Source of the DNA: Reticulitermes speratus
Taxonomy: Eukaryota > Arthropoda > Insecta > Blattodea > Rhinotermitidae
Length of the DNA stretch: 64,000 nucleotides
Reading direction: 5' to 3'
NCBI GenBank assembly: GCA_021186555.1
Contig: JAJKFL010000005.1
Span: 24,306,635 to 24,370,634 of the forward strand
Part shown: positions 23,280 to 35,204 of the stretch, piece after piece
Layout of the letters: every line of letters begins with the position of its first letter
Position numbering within the stretch: the stretch's first letter is position 1
Made by a program: the position numbers and the translations under genes
The notes under the pieces: generated by a model
Told to the model about the DNA's origin: nothing
What the model saw: only the letters and a program-made list of their open reading frames with translations
Database searches by the model: none

Positions 23280-24110
23280 TTACAAAGAACGCCTGGTAAA
23301 CTGAAAACATCACTGCATTGACTTGAAGCTTTATAGGAATTTTGAAAGCATTTTACACACTTTAATACAATGCGAACCTTGAGGATCTCACAGCATATTT
23401 ATGAAGATGAAAATCTTCTGGGATGACACCGTGTCAATTGCTAAATACTTATCGAAGTTTCCGAGAATTTTCTGCCACCATCCTCAGAACAAAAGTAGTC
23501 CAAAATTACAGGTAACCAAATATCTGTTACCAAAACGGAAAGGTGCAATACCGGCCATATTACAGTGGGCCATTTAACCCATGCCTAATCGTGATGAATT
23601 TGTAACCACTTCCTCCTTATCATAAGGTGTGCTTTAATTCACTATCATCAAATCTTATTATTATCCAAACCATCTCCTTCGTGGTGTTCTAAGTGAAGCG
23701 ATTTATTCATCAAAATTGTGTATGTGTTCCTTATTTTCCCTGTCTTACACAAACATTTTTCACAACCCTGCCAACATACGGTAGGTCTCAATACAAACAT
23801 CAAGCCAAGCTTACTGATGATCAGTGTATTCATAACATGTGCTCTTATGTATGTGGTGATTAAGAGAAATTTAACACAGCCTGGATGCAGTTCTCTGTTA
23901 TAGGGACATGGGGGCTGAAGAAATAGTTGAAGTAACATAAAAGATGAGTTTGAGAAAGATTTAAATTTGTGGTCTAAACAAACATGCAACAGTCTGTCAC
24001 AGAGAATACTTTTCTTTATTTGTGTTTTACCTGAGGATGGACGTAGTAATGTTTATAATTTGATATTCTATATCCGGACATAAGAGGTAAAGAAGTAAAA
24101 GGAGCCTGGA
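23280..24110. other. Unrecognised DNA
   Basis: Nothing recognisable; the 113-codon minus-strand ORF (23648-23989) and its opposite-strand shadow show no family motif. Confidence 0.4.
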
Positions 24111-24114
24111 GAAA

Positions 24115-24480
24115 TTGTACAGTCAGGACCTTCAAAATTTTTACTCCTCGCCAAATATTATGAGGCTCATCACATCAAGGAGGGCGAGGTGACACACGTG
24201 GCACACATAGGAAAGAGAAATGCATGCAGCGTTTTCATTAAAGAACCTTAAAGAAGGAGGCTGCTTGGAAGATCCAGGTGCAACATTAAAATGGGTATTA
24301 AAGAAATAGGATGGGGGATGTAGACTGGATTGTGACTCGGCACAGGGACTAGTGGCGGGTCGTTGTGAACATAGTAATGCAACTTCGGTTTCCACGAAAT
24401 GCGGGAAATGTTTCGACCGGCTGAGGAACTATCAGCTTCTTAAGTAGGACTCTGCTCTACCTAGTTAGTTATAGATCTAT
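24115..24480 (+). mobile_element. LINE 3' tail, decayed copy
   Basis: Matches 3997 throughout: TACTCCTCGCCAAATATTAT, CATCACATCAAGGAGGGCGA, GAGGCTGCTTGGAAGATCCA, ATTAAAATGGGTATTAAAGA, CTGGATTGTGACTCGGCACA, then ACTAGTGGCGGGTCGTTGTG and TTCGGTTTCCACGAAATGCG. Frame broken by indels. Confidence 0.8.
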
Positions 24481-25205
24481 TTTAAATTAAGTCCAAACAC
24501 AGGGCTCTGTAACGAAAATATTTACAAATATTTACACATCAATCCCCAAAACGTGAACACCCTGTATATTTCACATGTGACACAACAGGCAAGTTAGACT
24601 ATTTGCACCGCTGTTGGACGATCCCTCATTATCACTCTGACATAGTGGTAAAGATAAAACTATGACCGCCTGTACGATGAATGTACGTTTAGACCTCGAA
24701 TCCCTGTCACGCCAGTGATACTATCAACATTTCTTAAACTATACTGTATTATGACATTTTGTTTTGACTTTAATCGCTGTCTGGTTGATTAAGAGTATAA
24801 CAAAGTGAAAATTATTCCGTTTTCGGTGTGGCTTTTCTCTCCGTCCTCAACCAAAATACAAAGAGAGAGTAACTCACGCTGTGAGCCCATTCATCTGTGA
24901 TCCAGTAAGACTTCGAGTAGGTCCTACAGCGTAGACGTTTGTCCTTGTCGTTTTAACTAAGGACGGTCAGACATACCCAGACTCCGAAATTTTTATAAGT
25001 TTATATTTTAAAACATGCAAGTCTAAATAAAGTGTCATTATTATAATATCATTATTGTTCAGTTGGCAAAAGAGCCGTAAGGCCAATTAGAGACACAACA
25101 CAGGGACACAAATCAAATACACCAAATGAGAACCTACAAACGAAAACATAGAAAAGAGATAACACAAACAAATCGCCAGATCATATCAAGTAATAAACAG
25201 CATTA
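24480..25205. other. Unrecognised DNA
   Basis: Nothing recognisable. Confidence 0.4.
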
Positions 25206-25211
25206 TTATTG

Positions 25212-25244
<33 letters not shown>
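25212..25244. repeat. (TTA)n microsatellite
   Basis: About 11 TTA units, grading into GTAGTAGCAGTAGTAATAGC and (ATA)n to 25300. Confidence 0.95.
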
Positions 25245-25318
25245 GCAGTGATGGTGGTAGTAGTAGCAGTAGTAATAGCAGTCATAATAATAATAATAGG
25301 CTGCAATGAAAATGAAAT

Positions 25319-25569
25319 TTTTTTTTTGTCATGGCTTGACAGCCTAGTGGGCCTAGGCCTCCTCTTTGATGTTTTCCGATCACACTCAATTAAACACACC
25401 ACACTTGATAGGATTCCTCTGGACGAGTGATCGGCCCTACGCAGAGACCTCTACCTGACAACACTCACAAGAGACAGACATCCATGCTCCCAGCGCGCTT
25501 CGAACCCGCAATCCCAGCAAAAAGCGGCCGTACACCCACGCCTTAGACCACGCGACCACTGGGATCGGC
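25319..25569 (-). mobile_element. SINE family C copy, minus strand
   Basis: Complement of the element at 52447. At its right end lie the box-B complement (GCTTCGAACCCGCAATCCC) and the box-A region (CCACGCGACCACTGGGATCGG); at its left end the T-run and GCCTAGTGGGCCTAGGCCTCC tail region. Flanks give a likely target duplication: GAAAATGAAA (25309) and GAAGATGAAA (25570), nine of ten alike. ORFs on both strands here are SINE translations. Confidence 0.85.
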
Positions 25570-25589
25570 GAAGATGAAAATACATCGAC

Positions 25590-26770
25590 CAAGTTATACG
25601 GCACCTCTCCACACCCACTGAAGTTTGAGGGCTTTGTATTATTATACAATGTAACGTCGACAGCAATCTTGTAAACCAACTCATAACCGCTTCCTTTCAT
25701 GTCCTTTCACAAGTCATTATTCACAACCATCCTGTAAATCCATGCTGTATAAATTAAGCAGCTGAAAAAGAGCCATTAAATAATGAACACGCAAACATTT
25801 TTAATTGTGTGAAAGGAAATGGAATCCCTAAAATGTACTGAACTCCGATTGCTTGAGGTTTAAACAGATACAGACACTAGTTCGTCTCTCCAACAAATAT
25901 TCGCACTTTCTCTTAAATTAAATCCCATGGACTTGAAGTAGTGAAAACAACTACTTTATAAACAGGTTATATTTAATTACGTCACAGGTGCGGCTTTACA
26001 TCAACGTGGAACAGGAGACAATCATTTCAGGACAAAACAAATTTTCAATCCAATTTCACTAAATGTAGAAATCCTCTCCTAACCCAGTAAAATCCTATTA
26101 CATGCTGCAGGTACATATAAAAGTAATACGGTCTGAATATGAGTTTCTTGCTTTATTTAAAGGCCGTTACCTGAGTAGGTAGCCTAGGGTCAAAGATACA
26201 GCAACTGTAAAATGTGGACCAGGGAAAATAATGCAGGCCCGTTACCGTTAATACTCGGTCTCTTCAGGATAAAGATGAGGTATTACCATGACCATTTCCT
26301 TCCAAATTCTTACGTACTCAACATTCATAACCACCTTCTTAATTCCTTCGATGCTGTGTAAACCAAACCTAAGAACCGATCAGTCAGGCAACTGGAATCT
26401 ATTAGCAGAGAACATGTTATTAGTTACTGGATTGTATGGCGTTCTTCGCCATGCAAAAAGAATGCCTGTCCTACCTGTCCGTCCATACGCCCCTCTCTCT
26501 GTAACCTAACATCAACTCTTAAACCGTTGGATAGATAATTTTAATTCGACATGGGAGTCATTCACTAAAAAGTGTTGCAAATTCTTATTTTCAGGCTTAT
26601 AAACATACAATATAGCCTCCCGTATTTATGGAAATAAAAGGACAAAGAGCAAATAGGCATCAATAACAAAGGAGGCTGTGGTAATGGTCTGTAGTACATT
26701 AAGAAGAACATCCTTTCAAATCTTATTTAGACATTATTTGGCCAGTCAGTGAGTTGGTAGAGCTATGTGC
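25590..26770. other. Unrecognised DNA
   Basis: Nothing recognisable. The 73-codon ORF at 26288 is not a known protein. Confidence 0.4.
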
Positions 26771-26774
26771 AGCT

Positions 26775-27125
26775 CATTTTACGCATAAATCATTAGATAA
26801 CTACAACATACTCCATGTAGCAGAGGCCTTCTTGGGAAGTCAATAGATCCTCAGCTAGTCAAGAAATTCCCCGCATTCTATGGAAGCCGAAGGTTCATTA
26901 CCGTGTTTGACAGAGCCACACTTCAACCTATCCTGTTTCAGATTAATTCAATTCACGTCCTCTCATCCTATTTCTTTAAGATACTTTTAATATTATCTCC
27001 CCATGTACGCCTACATCTTCCCATTGTCTTTTCTGTTAGTTTCCCTACCAAAATCCTGTATGCATCTCTCCTCTCCACTATACGTGCCACATGACCCTCT
27101 CATAAGATATCCTCCTACATTAGAT
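26775..27125 (-). mobile_element. LINE 3' tail, minus strand
   Basis: Read on the minus strand it gives the family order: GGGTCATGTGGCACGTATAG, GAGAGATGCATACAGGATTT, GTAGGCGTACATGGGGAGAT, AATATTAAAAGTATCTTAAA, then CACGGTAATGAACCTTCGGC and TCTTGACTAGCTGAGGATC. It is the same tail as at 3997, oriented oppositely. The reading frame is broken. Confidence 0.8.
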
Positions 27126-27129
27126 CACC

Positions 27130-27750
27130 GGAATAATATTTGGTGAGGAGTAAAAAAAACATGAACTTCCGAATGAGAATACAAATGGAGCTCATTTGAT
27201 TCGTGAATGAAATCATATCTGGAGCTCACTGTTTTCATTAATGAGACATTTTGATAACATATTTTAAGAAATGAAATTATATTCTGTGTATCCACTGGAG
27301 GTAAATACTGACATAACTTCAAGGGCGTATATTACTCCAGCTGTTGTCTGTTGCATACAGCGTAGTTCAACTCAAGATATATTAATTTGTAATACGCTCG
27401 CTTTTAACTGTTTAGGCTGACACGTTCAGGATATAAGCTACTCTCTGGCGTACCCAGTAGAATTGAATACTGAATTTCGCAATTTCTCAAATGGCCATTC
27501 GCTTACACGGGAACTACGAAATTAACTGCTGTTCTATTCTCTATTAAAGTGCAATGGCTTGACAAGCTACATTTTGGACAATATATAACCTCAAGCATAC
27601 GTCATCATTATCATGATTACAATAAAATGCACGGCCTAGAAGTCATAGCAGAACACATGACCAAACCACACCCAATAACTATGTAAAAAAAAGCAAAGTT
27701 TCCCCTGTGCATTCCTCGCAGACATATAGCGGAAACAGAGTAATCTCTGC
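27130..27750. other. Unrecognised AT-rich DNA
   Basis: Nothing recognisable. Confidence 0.4.
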
Positions 27751-27754
27751 ATTA

Positions 27755-27965
27755 GAATGAGATAAGTGGTCAGCTTCACGCCCCGGCCACTCTACTCCCG
27801 GGGAAAGAGCCTCCAGTACCCATCACATAAGACGCTGGTTGGACCCTACAGTCGGTCTGTACACTTACGAAAACAGAGAAACCCTTTGCGCTTGTCGGGA
27901 ATCGAACGCTGCATCGTCCAGCCCGTAGCCTAGTCGCTACACCGACTACGCCATGTACGCACCTA
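27755..27965 (-). mobile_element. SINE family D copy with clear tRNA head, minus strand
   Basis: The minus strand starts with box A (TGGCGTAGTCGG, complement of about 27942-27953) and box B (GTTCGATTCC, complement of 27898-27907), the two internal RNA polymerase III promoter elements. The body follows to the left: GACTGTAGGGTCCAACCAGC, the complement of CTCTACTCCCGGGGAAAGAG, and the complement of GTGGTCAGCTTCACGCCCCG. This is the best head of family D in the window. Not a tRNA gene: no acceptor pairing and a SINE body follows. Confidence 0.8.
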
Positions 27966-27969
27966 CTTA

Positions 27970-29145
27970 ATTAAGTCACGTATAACTCCGTATTCATTCA
28001 ACGGTTCCAGAAGTAACCTGCTGACGATAAATCTGCTGTTCAACGCCAATTCGATGACGTTAATTCTTTCTCCAAAGCTTAAGAGTCATTCAGCTGGTCA
28101 AGAAATGTCATAATTTTGTATATTCCGAAGATTTATCACAGTGTTTATTAAGTTCGTCAATCTACCAATCAGGAGCCAAATGAAGGCAGCAGGCAGGCCT
28201 ATCTTTATATCCAATTTCCATAACATGTTTCCACAATATCCTCCAATCTATGCCTAGTCTCCAAGGTGATACCTTCCATCCACATTTGCACGTCAGAAAT
28301 TCTGTACGTAATTGGCACTTCCCATTGGTATGTTACATGTCTAGTTTATCTCAAACTCCTTGATAAAACAACATTAATAATATGGTGTGAATATGAGTGG
28401 CTGTTATAAGAGCCAAATGTACACCTCAGCTCTTCGTTCTCTACTGCCATCAAGTTATGTTAATGCTCAGTATACTCATAATGTTAGGCCTACAAGTTTA
28501 AAATCTTAGTACCTTTATGCGATGCTTAGGGTCGTGCAAAAGAAATCGTCGAAGTCCGTGGCGCTGTGTGGTTTATTACTGTAACAACTAAATCCTCACC
28601 TTTGGACTACGCCTTAACCCATATAAACCTAGATCCGCAGAACCAAATCCCACAACGTCCCTTGTGTTTTCCAACCTAAACTTTACACCCTTTGTTCTCC
28701 CCAGAGCGCACAGTTCTCGAGAGTCACACTGACACTGCCAGGTGAACAGCACAAATTGTTATATTCATACGGCACATTGTGGTCCGCTACTTTGCACTCT
28801 CTCCGGAAACCGGCAAAGCGGAAGTGATTCGATGTTCTCCTGAGTTCCTCCAGCAAATTCAGCGACAGTACCTCAAATCAGGCTACGGAGGCTTCCATCC
28901 GCATCCCTGCCCATTCCTTTTTCACTAATTATCGTAAGATTTCGTGCTATAAAATATGAGGTAATGAGAACATCGTTATACAAATCACACAGAGATGAGA
29001 CTCGATAATTACACGCCTGTTAGTCGAATAAATGTGAAATGGTGACGACAAAATTTTTTTGTATACAGACCCTCCCCGACTTAGGCAATAGTTACGCTTT
29101 GGAAGATCCGGCGCCACGTCGAATTTTGTGCCAGTCGGAAATGAG
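27970..29145. other. Unrecognised DNA
   Basis: Nothing recognisable; a somewhat GC-richer part lies at about 28600-28910 without a coding pattern I can defend. Confidence 0.4.
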
Positions 29146-29148
29146 TAG

Positions 29149-29149
<1 letters not shown>

Positions 29150-29181
<32 letters not shown>
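29150..29181. repeat. (CA)16 microsatellite
   Basis: A perfect 32-base CA run. Confidence 0.97.
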
Positions 29182-29182
<1 letters not shown>

Positions 29183-29184
29183 GG

Positions 29185-31150
29185 CAGTTCGGTTGAAATT
29201 CAAAGTCCAACAAAGTGGAACTTAATCGGCCGCAGCATGACTACCCCGACGCATGTGTTATAACCCAGCAGTATTCTTCCGCCAAATTCGTCTCAATGCT
29301 CTTTCTTTCCCACAAGAAAAAATTCAGCGTGCGTTTCAAAAAGTCATTTTCTTACTTTTATAAAAATTGCGTAGGACGGAGAGTGTCTGTATTCCATTTT
29401 AAAATGACACAGCATATTTAAACCTTTTAAAAATTTTAATTCAGGTACGGAAATAGATATCTAATTATGAAATTCGAAGCGCAGATGGGTTGAGAAAAAC
29501 CATGAAAAAATTTAGTAAAGATAACCGATTTCCAGACCAAGATTTTAACCCAAAGCAAGGGTGATAATGCCGCGATCAAGAGGATCGTCCCTGCCGTTAC
29601 TATTGTTGACATTGTACGGGCAAATTCCGAAACTCTTCACACTGTGATATGCCCTGGTAACCTGTAACCTTTCGCCTTACACTTGCACCATCGTGAGAAG
29701 CAGTTCATATTCCAGGATAACTAATGCAACCTTAATCTCCAAAATGGGATCGTTTTATGCGGACTCACTGCAGTATTACTCAAAACTGGGAAAATCCTAA
29801 GCTTTTGCTCTAGCGTTTGACGGCATTTAACTCCACCCACATACTCACTATATCTTTCACACTTCCAATACTTCATTCAGTTCTGCCCTAGCTTCCCGTG
29901 ATCAGGTTTCAGACATCCACACATCAGTTAATTCACTAAATATATTTTTTCGCAAATTTCTGTTCATTATCAGATGGCAATTCTTTGAATTGGACAGGGT
30001 GTCAGGAAACCATCGTGACTTAATTTGAGGTACTATCCTGATAGGTACGTGCAGGGCGTGAGAAAACAAAGGAAGCTGAGGGAAACATTTTCCTCCGAAA
30101 GTTTCCATCTACCAACACCCAAGGTCACAATACGAACTGACCTGAAATATTTGAAACGACGGAGAAACGTGTTTAATGTTATTTTAAAACACATAATTTT
30201 TCTTACATTTTCTCTGCATGGAAAAGGGTTCCATCAGAACCCGTTTCCAGATACAGAACTGGTGGAACAATTTTATTCATGCCTCATGAAACGTGCCTTT
30301 GATTGGGAGTTTATACAGCAGTGATTTTTTCGTGAATTATCCGTCATCCATTGGTTCCACGTGCGCTGTCCACTTTTACACGTATTTATATAACAAAATT
30401 AAAAAACACAAACTTGTAATTTTTAAGTGTCATATAAAGTACACATAAGAGAAATGAACTTATTTCTGACTCTATGTAGTAGTGAGTAGATTTTAATTTA
30501 TTTTTAGAACACAATATAGTAACACCACAGATGCGAACTCGGTACTACCATGTCCCACTTGGGTAATAAGCTTATCACTTACGCCGCATGGTTTTATATA
30601 GTTCCTATGTAAAGGAAAGTTTTGTCCAAAACAAAAACAGAAAAATGATATCGTGATGTCACAGGTTGTGTTAGTCACATCTACGCTCGTGTACTATGTA
30701 AGTATGAACGTGCGTTATATATGTATACAGTATATAGAGAGGGGAGACGCATCAACTAAAGTTGTGAAGTACAAAGCAGCAAGGTTTATCAGTGTGAAAC
30801 CACGTGAAAATTAATTCTTTAAAAAAATAAAACTAAATTTGTTTCCCAGCAGCCAAAGTGAATATTTCAACAGTAAAGGATGATCCAGTTTTCACGTTTC
30901 GCCAACACGTATCCCTCAAAATATGTACCTTGTGGAAAATAAAGTAACAAGTTACACTAGGGGTAAATTAAGCGTTTAAATGGACTCTCGATTAAACACT
31001 GCCCAAGAACGAAAGAACAGACATATTCCTAAGATTTACTCCGTCCCCAAGGCTGAATTTCTACGTAAAAGGTATTGACAAAAATCCCAATAAGACGGTG
31101 CAATTTAAGATTCCGCAACCTTAACCTTGTGTCAATTAATGCTGTAGTAA
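29185..31150. other. Unrecognised DNA with one weak dispersed-repeat copy
   Basis: Near 30050-30115 GGAAGCTGAGGGAAACATTT and CCTCCGAAAGTTTCCATCTA recall the GAAACGTTGG repeat family but are badly decayed. Nothing else recognised. Confidence 0.4.
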
Positions 31151-31151
31151 C

Positions 31152-32044
31152 TACGAGCGATAGTCAATAAATAACGGCAATACCCGAATTACTTCTGACG
31201 GATATTGTATTGGGCGATGCGGCTGGTTGCAGTGTTAGGCTCACTTTTGGCACACCTGCTGATAGGGTCCAAATCAGCGCACCACTCACATTAAGCGAGA
31301 AAGGCTGTTTCTAGCACGGTGGCTCCATTGTTCCAGTGCACCAGAGAAGAACAGCGTGCTGTTGTCAGATTTGTGTGGTCACAAGGGGTGTAGACGTGAG
31401 AAATTCATCGCAGAATGCTCCTTCATTATGGCGACAGTTGTCTAGCCCAAGAAAAGTGTACGAGTGGGTGGAGTTATTCAGAAATGGAAGAACAAGCATA
31501 GTGGATGAAGAGTGTCCTGGCGGGCCACGGACTTGGAAGGGACTGTACTTGAACATTACCAGGTGAAAGGTGAAACAGTGAATAGTAAGAGCCATTGTGC
31601 CCCTTTAACCGACAAACTGAAGCCCGCTATCCGCACGAAGCGAAGAGAATGATTGTCGCAACCGTAAATTTGTAGCAAGACAATGCCCGTCCGCATACAG
31701 CTAACAAAACACTTGGGACCATCCAAGATTTGAAATTTGAAATCCTGGAACATCCTCCTTACAGTCTGGACCTTGCGCCTAATGATTTCCACATGTTCGG
31801 ACCTTTAAAAGATGCGATTAGAGGGGTTTATGTTTCGAATGACGAGGAAGTGAAAAATTCGGTGCATTCGTGGTTGCGCACGCAACCCAAATCATTTTTT
31901 TCACAAAGTTGGTTGAAAGTTGGACCAAGTGCATTGAAAAGGGGGGAGACTATGTAGAAAAATGACACACTTTGCACTTTCATGTAACTTTCTTTATATA
32001 TGAGTTTCAGTATGTTGCCTTTATTTATTGACTGACCTTCGCAA
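31152..32044 (+). mobile_element. Internally deleted mariner-family DNA transposon
   Basis: Terminal inverted repeats: AGTCAATAAATAACGGCAA (31162-31180) and, on the minus strand from 32034, AGTCAATAAATAAAGGCAAC, with a recognisable continuation outwards (TACGAGCGA versus TGCGAAGGT). Between them lies a broken transposase. At about 890 bp the element is shorter than a full mariner (about 1.3 kb). The exact ends and a TA target duplication could not be fixed because the outermost bases have diverged. Confidence 0.9.
31333..31968 (+). pseudogene. Mariner transposase, frameshifted and internally deleted
   Basis: The N-terminal helix-turn-helix region is readable across frameshifts: REEQRAVVRFVWSQG (31345 on), EIHRRMLLHYGDSCLAQ after two stops, then in another frame RKVYEWVELFRNGRTSIVDE, the usual mariner order. 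The middle, including the first catalytic Asp (normally in a TGDETW motif), is missing. The C-terminal part has DNARPHTAN with Asp codon 31679-31681 and PPYSLDLAPNDFHMF with Asp codon 31784-31786. The 34 residues between them match the DD34D spacing of mariner. A G-run near 31940 shifts the frame before the end. Inactive. Confidence 0.9.
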
Positions 32045-32049
32045 CAGAT

Positions 32050-32480
32050 GTTGGTAAACCTTGGTCGGAAAAGAATGGAAAAGACAACTTGCGAGATGTA
32101 GCACAGGTGCGAGGATGATGGCAAATTTATCTTATAGAAACAGATTAGGGTCGGAGGATTATTTTGGCTCCATACGCGGCCAGTATCGGGCTCCTGTGGA
32201 CACGGTAATCTTCTAGAAAGAGAAAATGTCTTGCCTCCCTCTATGACTACCAGCTTCTGCACAGGAAGTCTGCTAAACGGGGTGAAGTTAGTTACATGTC
32301 ATATTACTAATTTTGCAATAGATTTCAGAGGGTCTCGTCAATTACCGCAATCAAAGTAAAGTATTTCATGTGATAAGTGTGTTAAAACTATTCCGCTTTC
32401 GTAATTTGAAAAAAATACATTTATACGGCATTTATGGGAAGAAGTATAAAAATGAAATATAGTTTCATGTAAATTATGGG
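32050..32480. other. Unrecognised DNA
   Basis: Nothing recognisable; the 144-codon minus-strand ORF (31828-32262) begins here and runs antisense through the mariner 3' end, so it is not a gene. Confidence 0.45.
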
Positions 32481-32486
32481 TATCAA

Positions 32487-32760
32487 AAGTGTAAAGGTAA
32501 AGTTGTCTCTGTGCTTAATTACGTGATGCGCCATTAACATGTAGAGCTCAACGCATTCTTCAGCACTAAATCCAAATGGGTGTTTAGCCTCATATTGCGG
32601 GAGGAAAGATCCAGTCTAAAAGGCTGGCTGGGCCCGAGAGCTGATCTGGACGCTGCAAATAAAAGAGTAAGTTCCTACACTGCAGATAATCAACTCCAGA
32701 TTCCTCTGTCATCCAGTCCGTAATTAAATTCTCCTGAAAAATTATATATGCCCACATCGC
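32487..32760 (-). mobile_element. SINE family D copy, decayed, minus strand
   Basis: GTAAAGGTAAAGTTGTCTCTGTGC, split by changes, then ATGCGCCATTAACATGTAGAG, GGGAGGAAAGATCCAGTC, GGCTGGGCCCGAGAGCTGAT and TCTGTCATCCAGTCCG follow the family-D order. Right-end head decayed. Confidence 0.6.
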
Positions 32761-32782
32761 AGTTCTCTGTGTTGTAACACGG

Positions 32783-32875
32783 TCTAAGATTGGCAGCAAT
32801 CCGTTCCTCCGAAACGTCGGTAAGCACCTACCGAACTAGAACACGTTGTCATAACCCAGTAGACCACAATAAGAA
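32783..32875 (+). repeat. Dispersed GAAACGTTGG repeat
   Basis: CTAAGAT at 32783, CCTCCGAAACGTCGGTAAGC at 32807, then CACCTACCGAACTAGAACAC and GTCATAACCCAGTAGACC. This is the most complete downstream part of the family in the window. The core hairpin is damaged. Confidence 0.65.
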
Positions 32876-32879
32876 ACGC

Positions 32880-33700
32880 CACCGCCGTAAAAGTACTCAG
32901 ATCTTATAACGTGTATTTACATCACAAAGTGCCATAAAAGTCCATTCACTCCTTTCGGAAATAATATTGGAGAATAACTGTACGGACAGCCACTCAGATG
33001 CAGTCTCTTCAGTGTTCTTTCAATTTATACAAGTTACCTTTTCCAAACAACACATAAAGACCTAAAGGTCCACAAAAGTTGGCACATAAGTATTAACAGG
33101 TCCCAATACAACCACCGACGCCAGCCTACAAAAATTAGTTCCAGCTTATAATATTAGCCATCTAGATATCCATGTCACACGCACACGGCACTTTCCGGCG
33201 TCTCTCTTCGACGTTGCATTCATATTCAACTAGAAATGACAGCAACCAGGTATTATTTTCAGATAACGTAGCTATAAAAGCCGAACGCTGACTTCCGTGC
33301 AGTCACATATCATGCAAAATGAATACATTCAGCACTTACCAATGGAGTGCAACAGCCAGAACGTGTGTTGGTGTGTGCAGATTAATTCTGTTCACACTAT
33401 TACTACGGCCAGACAGGAGTGAAAACGTGTAGGGACTTCTGTGCAAAACAACCCCACTAAGGCAAATCATCATGTAACTGGAGTTCGGTTGCTTTTAATG
33501 ACATAAACTGAACAGTGGTACTTGCGGGGATTATTAAGGGAAATCGCAGTTTTTAATACGTTCTTTAAAAATTTTGATCACTGAATTTGAGATTTTCTGA
33601 AACCTTACAAAATGGCCGTTTTACCGAGGCCCCTGGAAAAAACGGACCCCTATATTTTCCGTTAAAGAAATGGAACGTAGTTAGGAGAATCTAATGAATA
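32880..33700. other. Unrecognised DNA
   Basis: Nothing recognisable. Confidence 0.4.
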
Positions 33701-33714
33701 AAAGCAACGATATA

Positions 33715-33924
33715 ACCTTGATTTCAGGCTTCCGCAGCGATGTTGATAAGATCTGCGCTCTTCTGGTATATTACGCGGCGTCATGTGGTAATTGTTTACC
33801 GACGTTTCGGACAACGTATCGGTCCCATCTTGACCCGTTAAAATGGGACCGATACGTTATCCCGAAATATCGGTAAATAATTACCACATGACGCCGCGTA
33901 ATATCCTAGAAGAGGCCAGATCTC
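33715..33924. mobile_element. Foldback element with 13-bp direct repeats and hammerhead-like arms
   Basis: Arms 33737-33828 and 33843-33932 pair over about 90 bases around a 14-base loop (for example TTACGCGGCGTCATGTGGTA and its complement). The perfect direct repeat AGCAACGATATAA lies at 33702-33714 and 33925-33937, as expected for a target duplication. In the left arm the minus strand reads TCAAGA, T, GGGAC, a nine-base loop, GTCC, GAAACGTCGG. The right arm has the plus-strand counterpart ending ATCCCGAAATATCGG. Both cores point outwards. ORFs at 33694 and 33843 are arm translations. Confidence 0.85.
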
Positions 33925-33939
33925 AGCAACGATATAAAT

Positions 33940-34370
33940 TTGACCACTACATGTTTCAGCTCATTGTCTGGTCTTTACTCCATAATTATGGTACGTCTTA
34001 CATTGATTACGTTCTAAATGAAAATCTGAATAATACGATGTACATACCTTACAGACAGGCATCGCAAAAAGTTTTAGTTACACTGAAATATGTTCCTTCG
34101 CAGAAGCACATCCACTCTCCGTGTACGATCTCACTACACTAGTGCACATTCCGTAGGCTCCAAGCCCGGCCAATGGCATCACCAGTGAAAGAATAACAGC
34201 AAATGGCCATCTTACCTGAAGGAGGGGAGGCCGTTTTACACACAACACCCCTACTATCCCAGTTTCAAGTACACGAGGATAAAGAATGCCTTTTTTCTAT
34301 CTGCACTGTTTTAATAATCAGAACCACAGATTATCTAGTATCAGAACGGCTCTGCCGATAACGTGTCTGG
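33940..34370. other. Unrecognised DNA
   Basis: Nothing recognisable. Confidence 0.4.
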
Positions 34371-34375
34371 GTACG

Positions 34376-34668
34376 AGCTTGGCGAATTTCGTTTGAATAC
34401 ACGAAGGGACAGCTAACATTTGGCGATTTTCATTTGCATCTAAGCAGGGACAACTAACATTTGGCGATTTTCATTTGCATCTACGCAGTGACAGTTAACA
34501 TTTAGCTATTTTGCTTTGAATCCACGCAGCGAAAGCTAACATTTGGCGATTTTCATTTGAATACAAGCAGGGAAGGCTAATATTTGGCGATTTTCATTTG
34601 AATCCACGCAGGGAAAGATGACATTTGGCAATTTTCATTTTAATCCACGCAGAGGAAGCTAACATTTT
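34376..34668. repeat. 41-bp minisatellite, about seven copies
   Basis: The unit contains AACATTTGGCGATTTTCATT, then TGAATCCACGCAGGGAAAGCT. Copies repeat every 41 bases with a few substitutions; the first and last are partial. Confidence 0.93.
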
Positions 34669-34674
34669 CTTCGC

Positions 34675-35200
34675 CACCGTGCACCCAGATCGTCATCTTC
34701 CAATGAACACAGCAGATACTGTGTTCAGAGATAAAAGAGGTGGAGCTTGAAGCTTAAAATTAACCTTCATAATTCCAAGGTTAAGTGGGGAGCTCTGCTA
34801 CGCTCCCCCTCTGACATGACTTGTGCTAATACCAAAACGAATCCTTTGCTCAGGGATCCAATCGACAGAAGATATACGTGATAAATACAGTTGTTAATCA
34901 AAAGATACACAAGTACATATAGTAGTCTACAATGTAGACTCATAAAATGTTACTGAAATTCCTTGCATTTAGTCATTCGTCAGAAATGTTATTAAAAATT
35001 ACAGATATAGAAATATTTGTATATTAGATTGCGACATAATTCAGTTCTATTTCTATAGGATCACTAGTTTGTTTCAAATTTCCGATTTAGATTTGCGTTT
35101 CAAATAAAATAGAGGCTATATTCGACCTGCATATGAGAAATGCACACAAAAGTCTGATTACATGATGTCATCACTTCCGAGACGGAAGGGTAAGAAGTTA
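34675..35200. other. Unrecognised DNA
   Basis: Nothing recognisable. Confidence 0.4.
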
Positions 35201-35204
35201 AAGC

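Noticed and set aside
27890..27965. tRNA gene on the minus strand
   Set aside because: Head of SINE family D, with the D body directly attached.
31828..32262. 144-codon minus-strand ORF
   Set aside because: It runs antisense to the mariner transposase end and beyond; its opposite strand carries the recognised protein relic.
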